A stretch of 6,673 nt of DNA from Candidatus Sodaliphilus limicaballi (GCA_018065815.1 JAGHSP010000372.1:1-6673); one strand, 5' to 3'. Shown: positions 1 through 6,629, counted from the stretch's first letter. The notes: generated by a model not told the origin, from the letters alone. Made by a program: numbers and translations.

Positions 1-18
1 TAGAAAATTAATAATATT

Positions 19-2796
19 ATGACCGAGCGGTATAAACAATATGTGCAGCGCATAGGTGCGTTTATCGACAAGGACCGCATCTATACCGACGACTTACGAA
101 CCCTTGCATGGGGTACCGACGCTGGCTTTTACCGCTATGTGCCGCAGGTAGTGGTGCGCTCTCGCACAGAGCAGGAGGTGTCGCAGCTGCTGGCAGTGGC
201 CCACGAGATGAAACTTCCTGTCACATTCCGTGCCGCGGGCACCAGCCTCTCGGGCCAGACGTGCACCGATAGCATTCTCATCGTGGCAGGCAAGAACTGG
301 GAGAAATACAGCATCTCGCCCGACGCTTCTCACATCACCATGCAACCCGGCCTGGTGGGTGCTCGCGTGGATCAGATACTGGCTCCGCTGGGACGCACCT
401 TCACCCCCGACCCGGCCTCGAAGAGTTCGGCCATGGTGGGCGGCATCGTGATGAACAACGCCTCGGGCATGAGTTGCGGCACCCACGCCAACAGCGACCA
501 GGAGCTGGAATCGCTGCGCATAGTCATGGCCGACGGCACTGTGCTCGACACTGGCAGCGAGGCAAGCCGCAAGGCGTTTGCCCAGTCGCATCCGGAGTTT
601 GTCAAGAGCATAGAGGACTTGCGCGACCGCGTGATGGCCGACGAGGAACTCGTGTCTCGCATACGTCGCAAGTATTCAATCAAGTGCGTCACAGGCTTGA
701 ACATATATCCCTTTGTAAGGTACACCGACCCGTTCGACATCATCGCCCACTTGATGGTGGGCAGCGAGGGCACGCTGGGCTTTGCCAGCGAGTTCACCAT
801 GCGCACCGGGCATTTGAGCCCGTTCAAGGCGAGTGCGATGCTCTACTTTGCCTCTATGCGCCGTGCATGCGAGGCTGTGGTTGAGATGAAGAAAGGCCCC
901 GTGCACTGCGCCGAGCTGCTCGACAAGAAATCGCTTGAGAGCGTAAACGACAATACGGGCGAGAATCTCACGGCTGTCCTTATCCAGACGTTTGCCGACT
1001 CGCAGGACGAACTGGATGCCAACATCGCGGCAATCAACAAGATTCTGGAGCCATACGAGCTCTATGTGCCTGCAAAGTTTACCAGCGATCCGCGTGAGTA
1101 TGGCAAGTACTGGGCGATACGTTCAGGCATCTTCCCCAGCGTGGGCGGTACCCGTCCGCTGGGAACCACCGTCATCATCGAGGACGTGGCGTTCCACATC
1201 GAGGACTTGCCCGAAGCAACCGTCGATCTTGCCAACATGCTCGTGGAGCACGGCTATGAGGACAGTTGCATCTACGGCCACGCCCTTGAGGGCAACTATC
1301 ACTTCATCATCTCGCAGTCGTTTGACACGCCCGAGGAGATCGCACGTTACCGCAACCTCATGAACGAGATTGTGAAGCTTGTCATCGACAAGTATGACGG
1401 TTCGCTCAAAGCAGAGCACGGCACCGGCCGCAACATGGCTCCCTTTGTGGTGAAGGAATGGGGCGAGAAAGCCTATGAGGTGATGCGCGAGGTGAAACGC
1501 ATCTTCGACCCGCAGGGCATACTCAATCCAGGCGTGATTTTCAATGATGACCCCGAATGCTTCATCAAGAACATCAAGCCCATGCCCCGCACTAACGATC
1601 ATGTAGATAAGTGCATCGAGTGTGGTTTCTGCGAGCCCAACTGCTTGGCTTACGGCCTCACCATGTCGTCGCGCCAGCGCATCATCGTGCAGCGCGAGAT
1701 TGCACGCCTCACCAAGACGTGTGAAGACCCTGCGAGACTTGCACGGCTGAAATATGCTTATAAATATTATGGCGACGCTACCTGTGCTGCCGACGGCCTG
1801 TGCAGCACGTCGTGTCCCATGAAGATAAACACGGGTGACCTCACCCATGACATCCGCAATGCCGCTCATGCCCCTGGCACTACGGCGCACAGCGTGGGCA
1901 ACTTTGCCGCCAACAATTTTGCTGCTGTGAAGACTGCGTTGAAGGGTGCTCTATATGTTGCCTCGGCAGCACACAGTGTGCTGGGCGACAGCAATGTGGC
2001 TTCCCTGGGTCGTGCTATGCACAGCGTGGGATTGCCATTGTGGACACCCTCGTTGCCCAAGGCTCACAGCATGAAACCGCTTGTTGCCTCCGTGCAGGAG
2101 AAGAAAGTGGTTTATTTCCCGAGCTGCCTCAACCAGACCATGGGCCATGCCAAGACTGGCGTGCAGACCGACCTCGTGGATAAAGTTGTGGAATTCCTGG
2201 GCCGTGCTGGGTGGCAGGTGATTTTCCCCAAGGGTATGGAGAAGATGTGCTGCGGCATGATATGGGAGAGCAAGGGCATGCCCGACGTGGCCGACCGCAA
2301 GACTGCCGAACTGGAGGCTGCGATGCTTGCAGCCAGCGAGAACGGCAAGTATCCTGTGATGTGCGACCAGAGCCCATGCCTGCATCGCATGCGTGAGCAC
2401 ATGAAACGCATCAAGCCGCTCGAACTCATGGAGTTTATCCACGACTATGTGGCCGACGACCTCACGTTCCGCCAGACCGATGAACCTGTGGCACTGCACA
2501 TCACTTGCTCTAGCCGCCACATGGGGCTGGTGGATAAGATTGTGTCGCTAGCCCGCCGTTGCTCAAGCAACGTGGTGCTGCCCGAGGGAGTGGGATGCTG
2601 CGGTTTTGCCGGCGACAAGGGTTTCACCCATCCCGAGCTCAACAAGCACGCGCTGCGCAAGCTGCGTCCCGCCATCGAGGCTGCTGGCGTGAAACGAGGT
2701 TTCTCTAACAGCCGCACCTGCGAGATAGGCCTGACGACCAACAGCGGCGTGCCTTACCAGTCACTCATCTACCTCATCGACGAGGCAACGAGGTGA
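19..2796 (+). CDS. FAD-binding and (Fe-S)-binding D-lactate dehydrogenase (fused GlcD-GlcF type)
   Basis: Probable membrane-associated flavo-iron-sulfur dehydrogenase oxidising D-lactate (or a related D-2-hydroxyacid) to the 2-oxoacid, with electrons passing to quinone. Seen: an N-terminal FAD_binding_4 (PCMH) domain at about residues 38-235 with RAAGTSLSGQ (71-80) and PDPASKSSAMVGG...NNASG (130-150). An FAD-oxidase C-terminal domain follows at about 265-515 with HALEGNYH (421-428), EHGTGR (466-471) and FDPQGILNPG (496-505). Two 4Fe-4S motifs come next (C532, C535, C538, C542; C589, C595, C599-P600), then two CCG-type domains with C703/C744-C745-G and C830/C860-C861-G. All expected Cys are present. 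At 925 residues it matches Shewanella Dld-II-like proteins better than the roughly 1018-residue YdiJ (D-2-hydroxyglutarate) group. The ATG at 19 follows an A/T-rich leader typical of Bacteroidota. D-lactate specificity is inferred partly from the murQ gene downstream, whose product makes D-lactate; glycolate or 2-hydroxyglutarate remain possible. Confidence 0.9.
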   Translation: MTERYKQYVQRIGAFIDKDRIYTDDLRTLAWGTDAGFYRYVPQVVVRSRTEQEVSQLLAVAHEMKLPVTFRAAGTSLSGQTCTDSILIVAGKNWEKYSISPDASHITMQPGLVGARVDQILAPLGRTFTPDPASKSSAMVGGIVMNNASGMSCGTHANSDQELESLRIVMADGTVLDTGSEASRKAFAQSHPEFVKSIEDLRDRVMADEELVSRIRRKYSIKCVTGLNIYPFVRYTDPFDIIAHLMVGSEGTLGFASEFTMRTGHLSPFKASAMLYFASMRRACEAVVEMKKGPVHCAELLDKKSLESVNDNTGENLTAVLIQTFADSQDELDANIAAINKILEPYELYVPAKFTSDPREYGKYWAIRSGIFPSVGGTRPLGTTVIIEDVAFHIEDLPEATVDLANMLVEHGYEDSCIYGHALEGNYHFIISQSFDTPEEIARYRNLMNEIVKLVIDKYDGSLKAEHGTGRNMAPFVVKEWGEKAYEVMREVKRIFDPQGILNPGVIFNDDPECFIKNIKPMPRTNDHVDKCIECGFCEPNCLAYGLTMSSRQRIIVQREIARLTKTCEDPARLARLKYAYKYYGDATCAADGLCSTSCPMKINTGDLTHDIRNAAHAPGTTAHSVGNFAANNFAAVKTALKGALYVASAAHSVLGDSNVASLGRAMHSVGLPLWTPSLPKAHSMKPLVASVQEKKVVYFPSCLNQTMGHAKTGVQTDLVDKVVEFLGRAGWQVIFPKGMEKMCCGMIWESKGMPDVADRKTAELEAAMLAASENGKYPVMCDQSPCLHRMREHMKRIKPLELMEFIHDYVADDLTFRQTDEPVALHITCSSRHMGLVDKIVSLARRCSSNVVLPEGVGCCGFAGDKGFTHPELNKHALRKLRPAIEAAGVKRGFSNSRTCEIGLTTNSGVPYQSLIYLIDEATR

Positions 2797-2802
2797 CGAA
2801 AC

Positions 2803-2812
2803 GCTCGCGAGC
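2803..2812. repeat. Perfect 10-bp palindrome GCTCGCGAGC
   Basis: GCTCGCGAGC lies 6 bases after the stop of the dehydrogenase gene and is its own reverse complement. As RNA it could form only a 3-bp stem with a CGCG loop, and it is followed by an A-rich stretch rather than a T-run, so it is not a convincing intrinsic terminator. It could be a protein-binding site ahead of the murT-like gene or chance. No other evidence supports a role. Confidence 0.35.
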
Positions 2813-2820
2813 TAAAAAGG

Positions 2821-2856
2821 AAAGTCTAGAAAGTCTAGAAATTCTAGAAAGTTTAT
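2821..2856. repeat. 9-bp tandem repeat (AAAGTCTAG) in the murT leader
   Basis: Four consecutive 9-bp units: AAAGTCTAG (2821-2829), an identical copy (2830-2838), AAATTCTAG (2839-2847) and a decayed AAAGTTTAT (2848-2856). They place the palindromic hexamer TCTAGA at 2825, 2834 and 2843, exactly 9 bp apart. The array sits between the dehydrogenase stop and the murT-like start and runs into an AT-only stretch (TATAATATAAAATATAAATT). It is not CRISPR, having no spacers. It could be a slippage-prone leader tract; function is unknown. Confidence 0.8.
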
Positions 2857-2878
2857 AATATAAAATATAAATTGAACG
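2852..2878 (+). promoter_or_regulatory. AT-rich leader and possible promoter/translation region of the murT-like gene
   Basis: This stretch is nearly pure A/T and precedes the ATG at 2879. It contains TATAAT at 2854-2859, but the Bacteroidota -7 consensus TAnnTTTG is not matched and no -33 TTTG box is placed correctly. The A-rich composition just before the ATG, with no Shine-Dalgarno sequence, is the usual Bacteroidota translation-initiation context. The 82-bp gap allows separate transcription of the mur genes, but a promoter is not proven. Confidence 0.3.
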
Positions 2879-4033
2879 ATGACTAAAGAAAATAAACGAC
2901 TTCTGGCAGTGGATATCTTGCGCGGGATTACTGTGGCAGGTATGTTGCTGGTTAATAACCCGGGCTCGTGGGGGCATCTTTACACTCCGCTTGAGCATGC
3001 CGAGTGGATTGGGCTCACACCCACTGACCTCGTGTTCCCGTTCTTCATGTTCGTGATGGGTGTGTCGATGTTCTTCTCGCTGCGCAAGTTCAACTTCAAG
3101 TTGAGCGGTGGCCTGTTGCTCAAGATATGCCGCCGCACGGTGCTGCTGTTCCTCATCGGCTGGATGGTGCAGTGGTTCGGCATGTGGCTGCGATCGCTCT
3201 ATAACCCCGATGTCACATTCTTTGATGTGATGTTTGCCAAGCTGCGCATCCTGGGAGTGTTCCAGCGCCTGGCATTGGTTTATTTCTTTGGCAGCATGGT
3301 AGCGGTGCTGTTCAAGCAACGCTTCATTCCGTGGATCATAGGCATCATCCTTGTTGCCTATGCAGTGATACTGGGCATGGGCCAGGGCTACGATTTCACT
3401 AGCGACAACATCTTGTGCCGCTTTGACACAGCGGTTCTGGGCGAGGACCACATGTATCATGAGAGTGCTGGTGGCATCACGCTAGCTCTCGATCCCGAGG
3501 GCATCCTGAGCACATTGCCTTGCATTGCCCATGTTCTCATAGGCCTGATGGTGGGCAAGTGCCTCACCGAGGTGCACGACAACCGCGACCGCATCGTCCA
3601 GATAGCAGTGTGGGGCGGGGTGATGCTGCTGGTGGGCTGGCTCTTGCAGTATGGCATTCCGTGTGCCAAGAAAGCTTGGACATCGTCCTACGTGCTCATC
3701 ACTTGCGGCATGGCATCTAGCGTGCTAGCGATGCTCATCTATGCCATCGACGTCAAGGGACACAACAAGTGGTGCCGATTCTTCCAGTCGTTTGGAGTTA
3801 ACCCCTTGTTCTGCTACTTGCTGGGTTCTATCTTTGCCATTGCATTCGGCACAATACGCCTGGGCATGGACGGCGACACTCCCATCACCATCAAGAGCAT
3901 GCTCTACCACATGTGGCAGGCAGTGACCACCACCGACGAGGCAGCATCTTGCCTTTATGCCATCACATTCGTGCTCATCACATGGTGCTTTGGCTATATC
4001 CTTTACAAGAAAAAAATTTACATCAAAATATAA
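2879..4033 (+). CDS. murT: Probable inner-membrane MurNAc transporter, HGSNAT/NagX (COG4299/DUF5009) family
   Basis: A 384-residue polytopic membrane protein with about ten hydrophobic segments, roughly 12-32, 47-68, 87-104, 125-145, 150-170, 212-230, 240-260, 268-288, 308-328 and 360-380. Family marks seen: RLLAVDILRGITVAGM at the N-terminus, NNPG (26-29), HAEWIGLTPTDLVFPFF starting at H40, RILGVFQR (123-130), DPEG (205-208) and GVNP (306-309). Human HGSNAT, a heparan glucosaminide N-acetyltransferase, carries its active-site His in the motif matching H40. Automatic tools therefore often name such proteins acyltransferases. From memory, the Tannerella forsythia homologue next to murK and murQ acts as a MurNAc transporter, and the same gene order here (murT-murK 20 bp apart, then murQ) favours that role. 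The retained His leaves a transacetylase activity open. The lysine-rich C-terminus is probably cytoplasmic. Confidence 0.8.
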   Translation: MTKENKRLLAVDILRGITVAGMLLVNNPGSWGHLYTPLEHAEWIGLTPTDLVFPFFMFVMGVSMFFSLRKFNFKLSGGLLLKICRRTVLLFLIGWMVQWFGMWLRSLYNPDVTFFDVMFAKLRILGVFQRLALVYFFGSMVAVLFKQRFIPWIIGIILVAYAVILGMGQGYDFTSDNILCRFDTAVLGEDHMYHESAGGITLALDPEGILSTLPCIAHVLIGLMVGKCLTEVHDNRDRIVQIAVWGGVMLLVGWLLQYGIPCAKKAWTSSYVLITCGMASSVLAMLIYAIDVKGHNKWCRFFQSFGVNPLFCYLLGSIFAIAFGTIRLGMDGDTPITIKSMLYHMWQAVTTTDEAASCLYAITFVLITWCFGYILYKKKIYIKI

Positions 4034-4053
4034 ACCTACTTAACTGAACAATT

Positions 4054-4896
4054 ATGATTTTAATTGCTGACTGCGGATCAACCAAGATAGACTGGTGTCT
4101 GCTCAACGGTAGCGAGAAAGTCGCTCAAATTTTTACTGTCGGTATGAATGCACTGATGCTCACTCAAGAAGAGATGACAGAGCGCATCAAGGCCGAACTC
4201 ATGCCTCACATCGTGAGCTACAAGGTGGATGAGATCTACTACTACGGTGCAGGAATCATCAGTGAAGAGATCAAGAACAACGTTATAAATGCCCTCAAAG
4301 CCAACATTCCCACTGCCACCAAGATAGAGGTTGACAGCGACCTGCTGGCAGCTGCACGTGCATTGTGCGGTCACGAGCCTGGCATCGCTTGCATCATGGG
4401 CACTGGTTCTAACTCTTGCTACTACGACGGCGAGAAGGTTGTCGATAACGTGTCTCCTCTGGGTTATATCCTGGGTGACGAGGGTAGCGGCGCCGTTCTG
4501 GGCAAGCTCCTCGTGGGCGATGTGCTCAAGAAGCAGCTCCCCGAACACATCTGCGAGGCATTCCTCAAGGAGTATGACCTGGACCGCACCAAGATTATCA
4601 CTGCTGTTTACCGCCAGCACCCTGCTAACCGTTTCCTGGCCCAGTTTGCTCCGTTCTTGCAGAAGAACATGGACGAGCCAGCGGTCCATGACCTGGTAGT
4701 GCGCGCATTCACTGCATTCTTCCAGCGCAACGTTGCCAGCTATGACAACTACAAGAACCTGCCTTGCAACTTCGTGGGTTCGATTGCGTTCTATCAGAAG
4801 AAGGCCCTCACCGAGGCTGCCGAGGCTCTGGGTATCACCATAGGTACTATCATCCAGGCTCCCATGGAAGGTCTCATTAAGTATCATTCTTGTTGA
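4054..4896 (+). CDS. murK: Amino-sugar kinase of the BadF/BcrA/NAGK family, probable MurNAc/GlcNAc kinase
   Basis: A cytoplasmic 280-residue ASKHA-fold sugar kinase that would phosphorylate the 6-hydroxyl of MurNAc and/or GlcNAc with ATP. Seen: the phosphate-1 loop ADCGSTKIDW (5-14), the segment VDSDLLAAARA with D96 aligning to the catalytic Asp of human GlcNAc kinase (my alignment by eye), the phosphate-2 motif CIMGTGSNS (113-121) and GYILGDEGSGA (137-147), a hallmark of the family. The length is normal for Bacteroidota members. It starts 20 bp after the murT-like stop and precedes murQ, so it should supply MurNAc-6-phosphate, the MurQ substrate. This role parallels MurK of Clostridium and Tannerella. 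The sequence alone does not separate MurNAc-only from dual GlcNAc/MurNAc specificity. It is unrelated to AnmK, the anhydroMurNAc kinase family. Confidence 0.85.
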   Translation: MILIADCGSTKIDWCLLNGSEKVAQIFTVGMNALMLTQEEMTERIKAELMPHIVSYKVDEIYYYGAGIISEEIKNNVINALKANIPTATKIEVDSDLLAAARALCGHEPGIACIMGTGSNSCYYDGEKVVDNVSPLGYILGDEGSGAVLGKLLVGDVLKKQLPEHICEAFLKEYDLDRTKIITAVYRQHPANRFLAQFAPFLQKNMDEPAVHDLVVRAFTAFFQRNVASYDNYKNLPCNFVGSIAFYQKKALTEAAEALGITIGTIIQAPMEGLIKYHSC

Positions 4897-4898
4897 GG

Positions 4899-4954
4899 AG
4901 TTTAAGAGTTTAAAAGTTTAAAAGTTTAAGAGTTTAAAAGTTTAAGAGTTTAAG
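4899..4954. repeat. 8-bp tandem repeat AGTTTAAR, seven units
   Basis: Seven perfect-phase octamers begin 2 bases after the murK stop: AGTTTAAG, AGTTTAAA, AGTTTAAA, AGTTTAAG, AGTTTAAA, AGTTTAAG, AGTTTAAG. Only the eighth base varies (A or G). There are no spacers, so it is not CRISPR. The GTTTAA core has weak self-complementarity (TTTAAA). Such a tract is prone to copy-number change by slippage and would alter the murK-murQ spacing. No function can be assigned from sequence. Confidence 0.9.
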
Positions 4955-4956
4955 AG

Positions 4957-5024
4957 GATTCGATTTTTCGATTTTTCGATGATTCGATTTTTCGATGATT
5001 CGATATTTCGATGATTCGATTTTA
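4957..5024. repeat. 16-bp tandem repeat GATTCGATTTTTCGAT with an 8-bp partial unit
   Basis: Units: GATTCGATTTTTCGAT at 4957-4972, a half unit TTTTCGAT at 4973-4980, a full copy at 4981-4996, a variant with one A in the T-run (GATTCGATATTTCGAT) at 4997-5012 and a truncated copy from 5013. Each unit contains CGAT...TCGAT pieces, and TCGA is self-complementary, so the transcript could form several alternative small hairpins. The array immediately follows a different 8-bp array and leaves only about 26 unique bases before the murQ ATG. Function is unknown. Confidence 0.85.
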
Positions 5025-5050
5025 TCTCAACATTTAATAAAAAATAGACT
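5025..5050 (+). promoter_or_regulatory. A-rich translation leader of murQ
   Basis: The 26 unique bases between the repeat array and the murQ ATG are A-rich (ATTTAATAAAAAATAGACT just before the start) and contain no Shine-Dalgarno sequence. This matches the usual Bacteroidota initiation context and supports the ATG at 5051 as the start. No TAnnTTTG promoter element is visible between 4897 and 5050, so murQ is probably expressed by read-through from the genes upstream. Confidence 0.4.
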
Positions 5051-5869
5051 ATGGCTTTTGTTAAAATAAGCGAGCAACCGTCGCTCTATAATGATCTTGA
5101 GAAGAAGAGCGTGCATGAATTGCTCACCGATATCAACCGCGAGGACCACAAGGTGGCCGACGCCGTTGAGAAGGCTATTCCCCAAATTGAGAAACTCGTT
5201 ACAGGCATCGTGGAACGCATGAAGAAGGGCGGTCGCCTGTTCTACATGGGTGCAGGCACTAGCGGTCGCCTGGGCGTGCTCGACGCTAGCGAGATTCCTC
5301 CCACATTCGGCATGGATCCGGGTTGGATCATCGGTCTCATTGCCGGTGGCGACCACGCACTGCGCAACGCTGTGGAGAATGCCGAGGACGATACCGTGCA
5401 GGGTTGGAAAGACTTGAAGGCATTCAACGTTAACGAGAAAGATACCATCGTGGGCATCGCTGCCTCGGGCACTACCCCCTATGTGATAGGCGCATTGCGC
5501 GACGCTCGCGCTCATGGCTGCCTCACGGCTTCGATCAGCAGCAACCCCGACTCGCCTGCTGGCGAGGTGGCAGAGATTGCCATCGAGATGGTTGTGGGTC
5601 CTGAATATGTTACCGGTAGCTCTCGCATGAAGAGCGGCACAGGCCAGAAACTCATCTGCAACATGATTTCTACTAGCGTGATGATTCAGATGGGCCGCGT
5701 GAAGGGCAACAAGATGGTGAACATGCAGCTCTCTAACGCTAAGCTCGTGGACCGCGGCACACGCATGGTTATCGACGAGCTGGGTCTGGAATATGAAGAG
5801 GCAAAGCGTCTGCTCCTGCTCCACGGCAGCGTGAAGAAGGCTGTTGACGCCTATAACGAAGGCAAGTGA
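5051..5869 (+). CDS. murQ: N-acetylmuramic acid 6-phosphate etherase
   Basis: A cytoplasmic enzyme that cleaves the lactyl ether of MurNAc-6-phosphate, giving GlcNAc-6-phosphate and D-lactate. The protein is a 272-residue SIS-domain member of the MurQ/GCKR family. Seen: MGAGTSGRLGVLDASE (66-81), with E81 matching E. coli Glu83; AGGDHALRNAVENAEDD (98-114), with E112 matching Glu114; the SIS sugar-phosphate loop GIAASGTTPYVIGAL; and the family signature GPEYVTGSSRMKSGT. Both catalytic Glu are offset from E. coli by the same two residues, which supports the alignment. It is shorter than the E. coli protein (298 residues), mainly at the C-terminus, but shows no sign of truncation. The start follows an A-rich leader. 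Its stop overlaps the next start codon, so murQ and the SGNH gene share a transcript. Its D-lactate product links it to the dehydrogenase at the left of the window. Confidence 0.96.
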   Translation: MAFVKISEQPSLYNDLEKKSVHELLTDINREDHKVADAVEKAIPQIEKLVTGIVERMKKGGRLFYMGAGTSGRLGVLDASEIPPTFGMDPGWIIGLIAGGDHALRNAVENAEDDTVQGWKDLKAFNVNEKDTIVGIAASGTTPYVIGALRDARAHGCLTASISSNPDSPAGEVAEIAIEMVVGPEYVTGSSRMKSGTGQKLICNMISTSVMIQMGRVKGNKMVNMQLSNAKLVDRGTRMVIDELGLEYEEAKRLLLLHGSVKKAVDAYNEGK

Positions 5870-6534
5870 TGAAACAACTCATTATCATTCTACTAGCTCT
5901 CATTGCCATGATCCCTGAGACCCAGGCACAGCAGCAGTGGACCAACACCGATCCTTACTATGCCCGCCGTGTCACCTTGTTCGAGATGCTGCCCGTGGGC
6001 AAGAAGGACATCGTGTTCATGGGCAATAGCCTCACCGATGGGTGCGAGTTTCACGAGTTGCTGGGCAACCCGCACATCAAGAACCGCGGCATCGTGGGCG
6101 ACATCGTTCAAGGTCTAATCGAGCGCGCCGACCCGGTGATCAAGGGACAGCCTCACAAGATATTCATCATGTGCGGAGTCAATGACATCTCGCACGACGT
6201 GAGCGGCGACAGCATAGCACGCGCCATGGAGCGACTTGTGGTGATGATCAAGAAGGGTAGCCCCCGCACCAAGGTCTATGTGCAGAGCATGCTTCCGTTC
6301 AACAACAAAGTGCGCGAGTGGAAACTGCTCAAAGACCGCGAGCATGTGGTGGTTGAAGGCAATGCAGCCCTCGAACAGATGGCTCGCCGCCAGGGTGTGA
6401 CGTTCATCAACCTGTATCCGCTCTTTGTGGATGAAGAAGGGTTGCTCAAGAAGGAGTTCACCAACGACGGCCTGCACCTCATGGGACCGGCTTATGCCGT
6501 GTGGCGCGACGCAGTGGCTCCATATGTGAAGTGA
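5869..6534 (+). CDS. Secreted SGNH/GDSL-family hydrolase (candidate carbohydrate or peptidoglycan O-acetylesterase)
   Basis: A 221-residue exported hydrolase counted from the ATG at 5869, whose A is the last base of the murQ stop (TGATG), implying translational coupling. A GTG one codon upstream (5866) is in frame but less likely. Residues 1-20 form a signal peptide (KQLIIILLALIAMI core), with likely cleavage after TQA20. There is no lipobox Cys, so it should be soluble in the periplasm or secreted. SGNH blocks seen: GNSLTDG with nucleophile S54 (GNS in place of the common GDS), block II RGIVGD with G74, block III GVND with N105, and block V DGLH with D200 and H203. The full Ser-Asp-His set and oxyanion residues are therefore present. 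SGNH esterases commonly deacetylate carbohydrates. Linkage to murQ suggests O-acetylated MurNAc or muropeptides as substrate, which is inference. An esterase or lipase acting on another ester is the alternative. Confidence 0.87.
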   Translation: MKQLIIILLALIAMIPETQAQQQWTNTDPYYARRVTLFEMLPVGKKDIVFMGNSLTDGCEFHELLGNPHIKNRGIVGDIVQGLIERADPVIKGQPHKIFIMCGVNDISHDVSGDSIARAMERLVVMIKKGSPRTKVYVQSMLPFNNKVREWKLLKDREHVVVEGNAALEQMARRQGVTFINLYPLFVDEEGLLKKEFTNDGLHLMGPAYAVWRDAVAPYVK

Positions 6535-6629
6535 AAAATTAAGGTGGGTTCTATTAGTAACTATTCAGCAATGGTATTTTGGGTAATATCCTCGCGCGGA
6601 TCTCACTCACACATGATTTTGTAATGAGA

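Noticed and set aside
2797..2820. Intrinsic terminator between the dehydrogenase and murT-like genes
   Set aside because: The palindrome GCTCGCGAGC can form only a 3-bp stem as RNA and is followed by A-rich sequence, not a T-run.
2879..4033. Naming the membrane protein as a heparan-alpha-glucosaminide N-acetyltransferase
   Set aside because: The family match is real, but a bacterial gene beside murK and murQ fits MurNAc transport better; the enzymatic name is kept only as an open alternative.
4078..4887. Long open frame on the - strand opposite the kinase gene (also 5027-5824 opposite murQ and 1123-1890 opposite the dehydrogenase)
   Set aside because: Their translations are rich in His, Ala, Val and Leu without any family motif, and each lies opposite a well-supported gene. 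They reflect codon bias of the sense gene.
4899..5024. CRISPR array
   Set aside because: The repeats are 8 and 16 bp and directly abut, with no unique spacers of constant length, and no cas gene is present.
5866..5868. GTG at 5866 as the start of the SGNH hydrolase
   Set aside because: The ATG one codon later overlaps the murQ stop in the classic TGATG arrangement and gives a normal signal peptide, so it is the better start.
6572..6590. Promoter: TATTTTGG resembling the Bacteroidota -7 box TAnnTTTG
   Set aside because: One mismatch in the key TTTG, no -33 TTTG box at the right spacing, and no gene start seen downstream inside the window.
6571..6624. 17-codon small protein gene
   Set aside because: There is no clear ribosome-binding context, no membrane or known-family signature, and it is too short to support without conservation.
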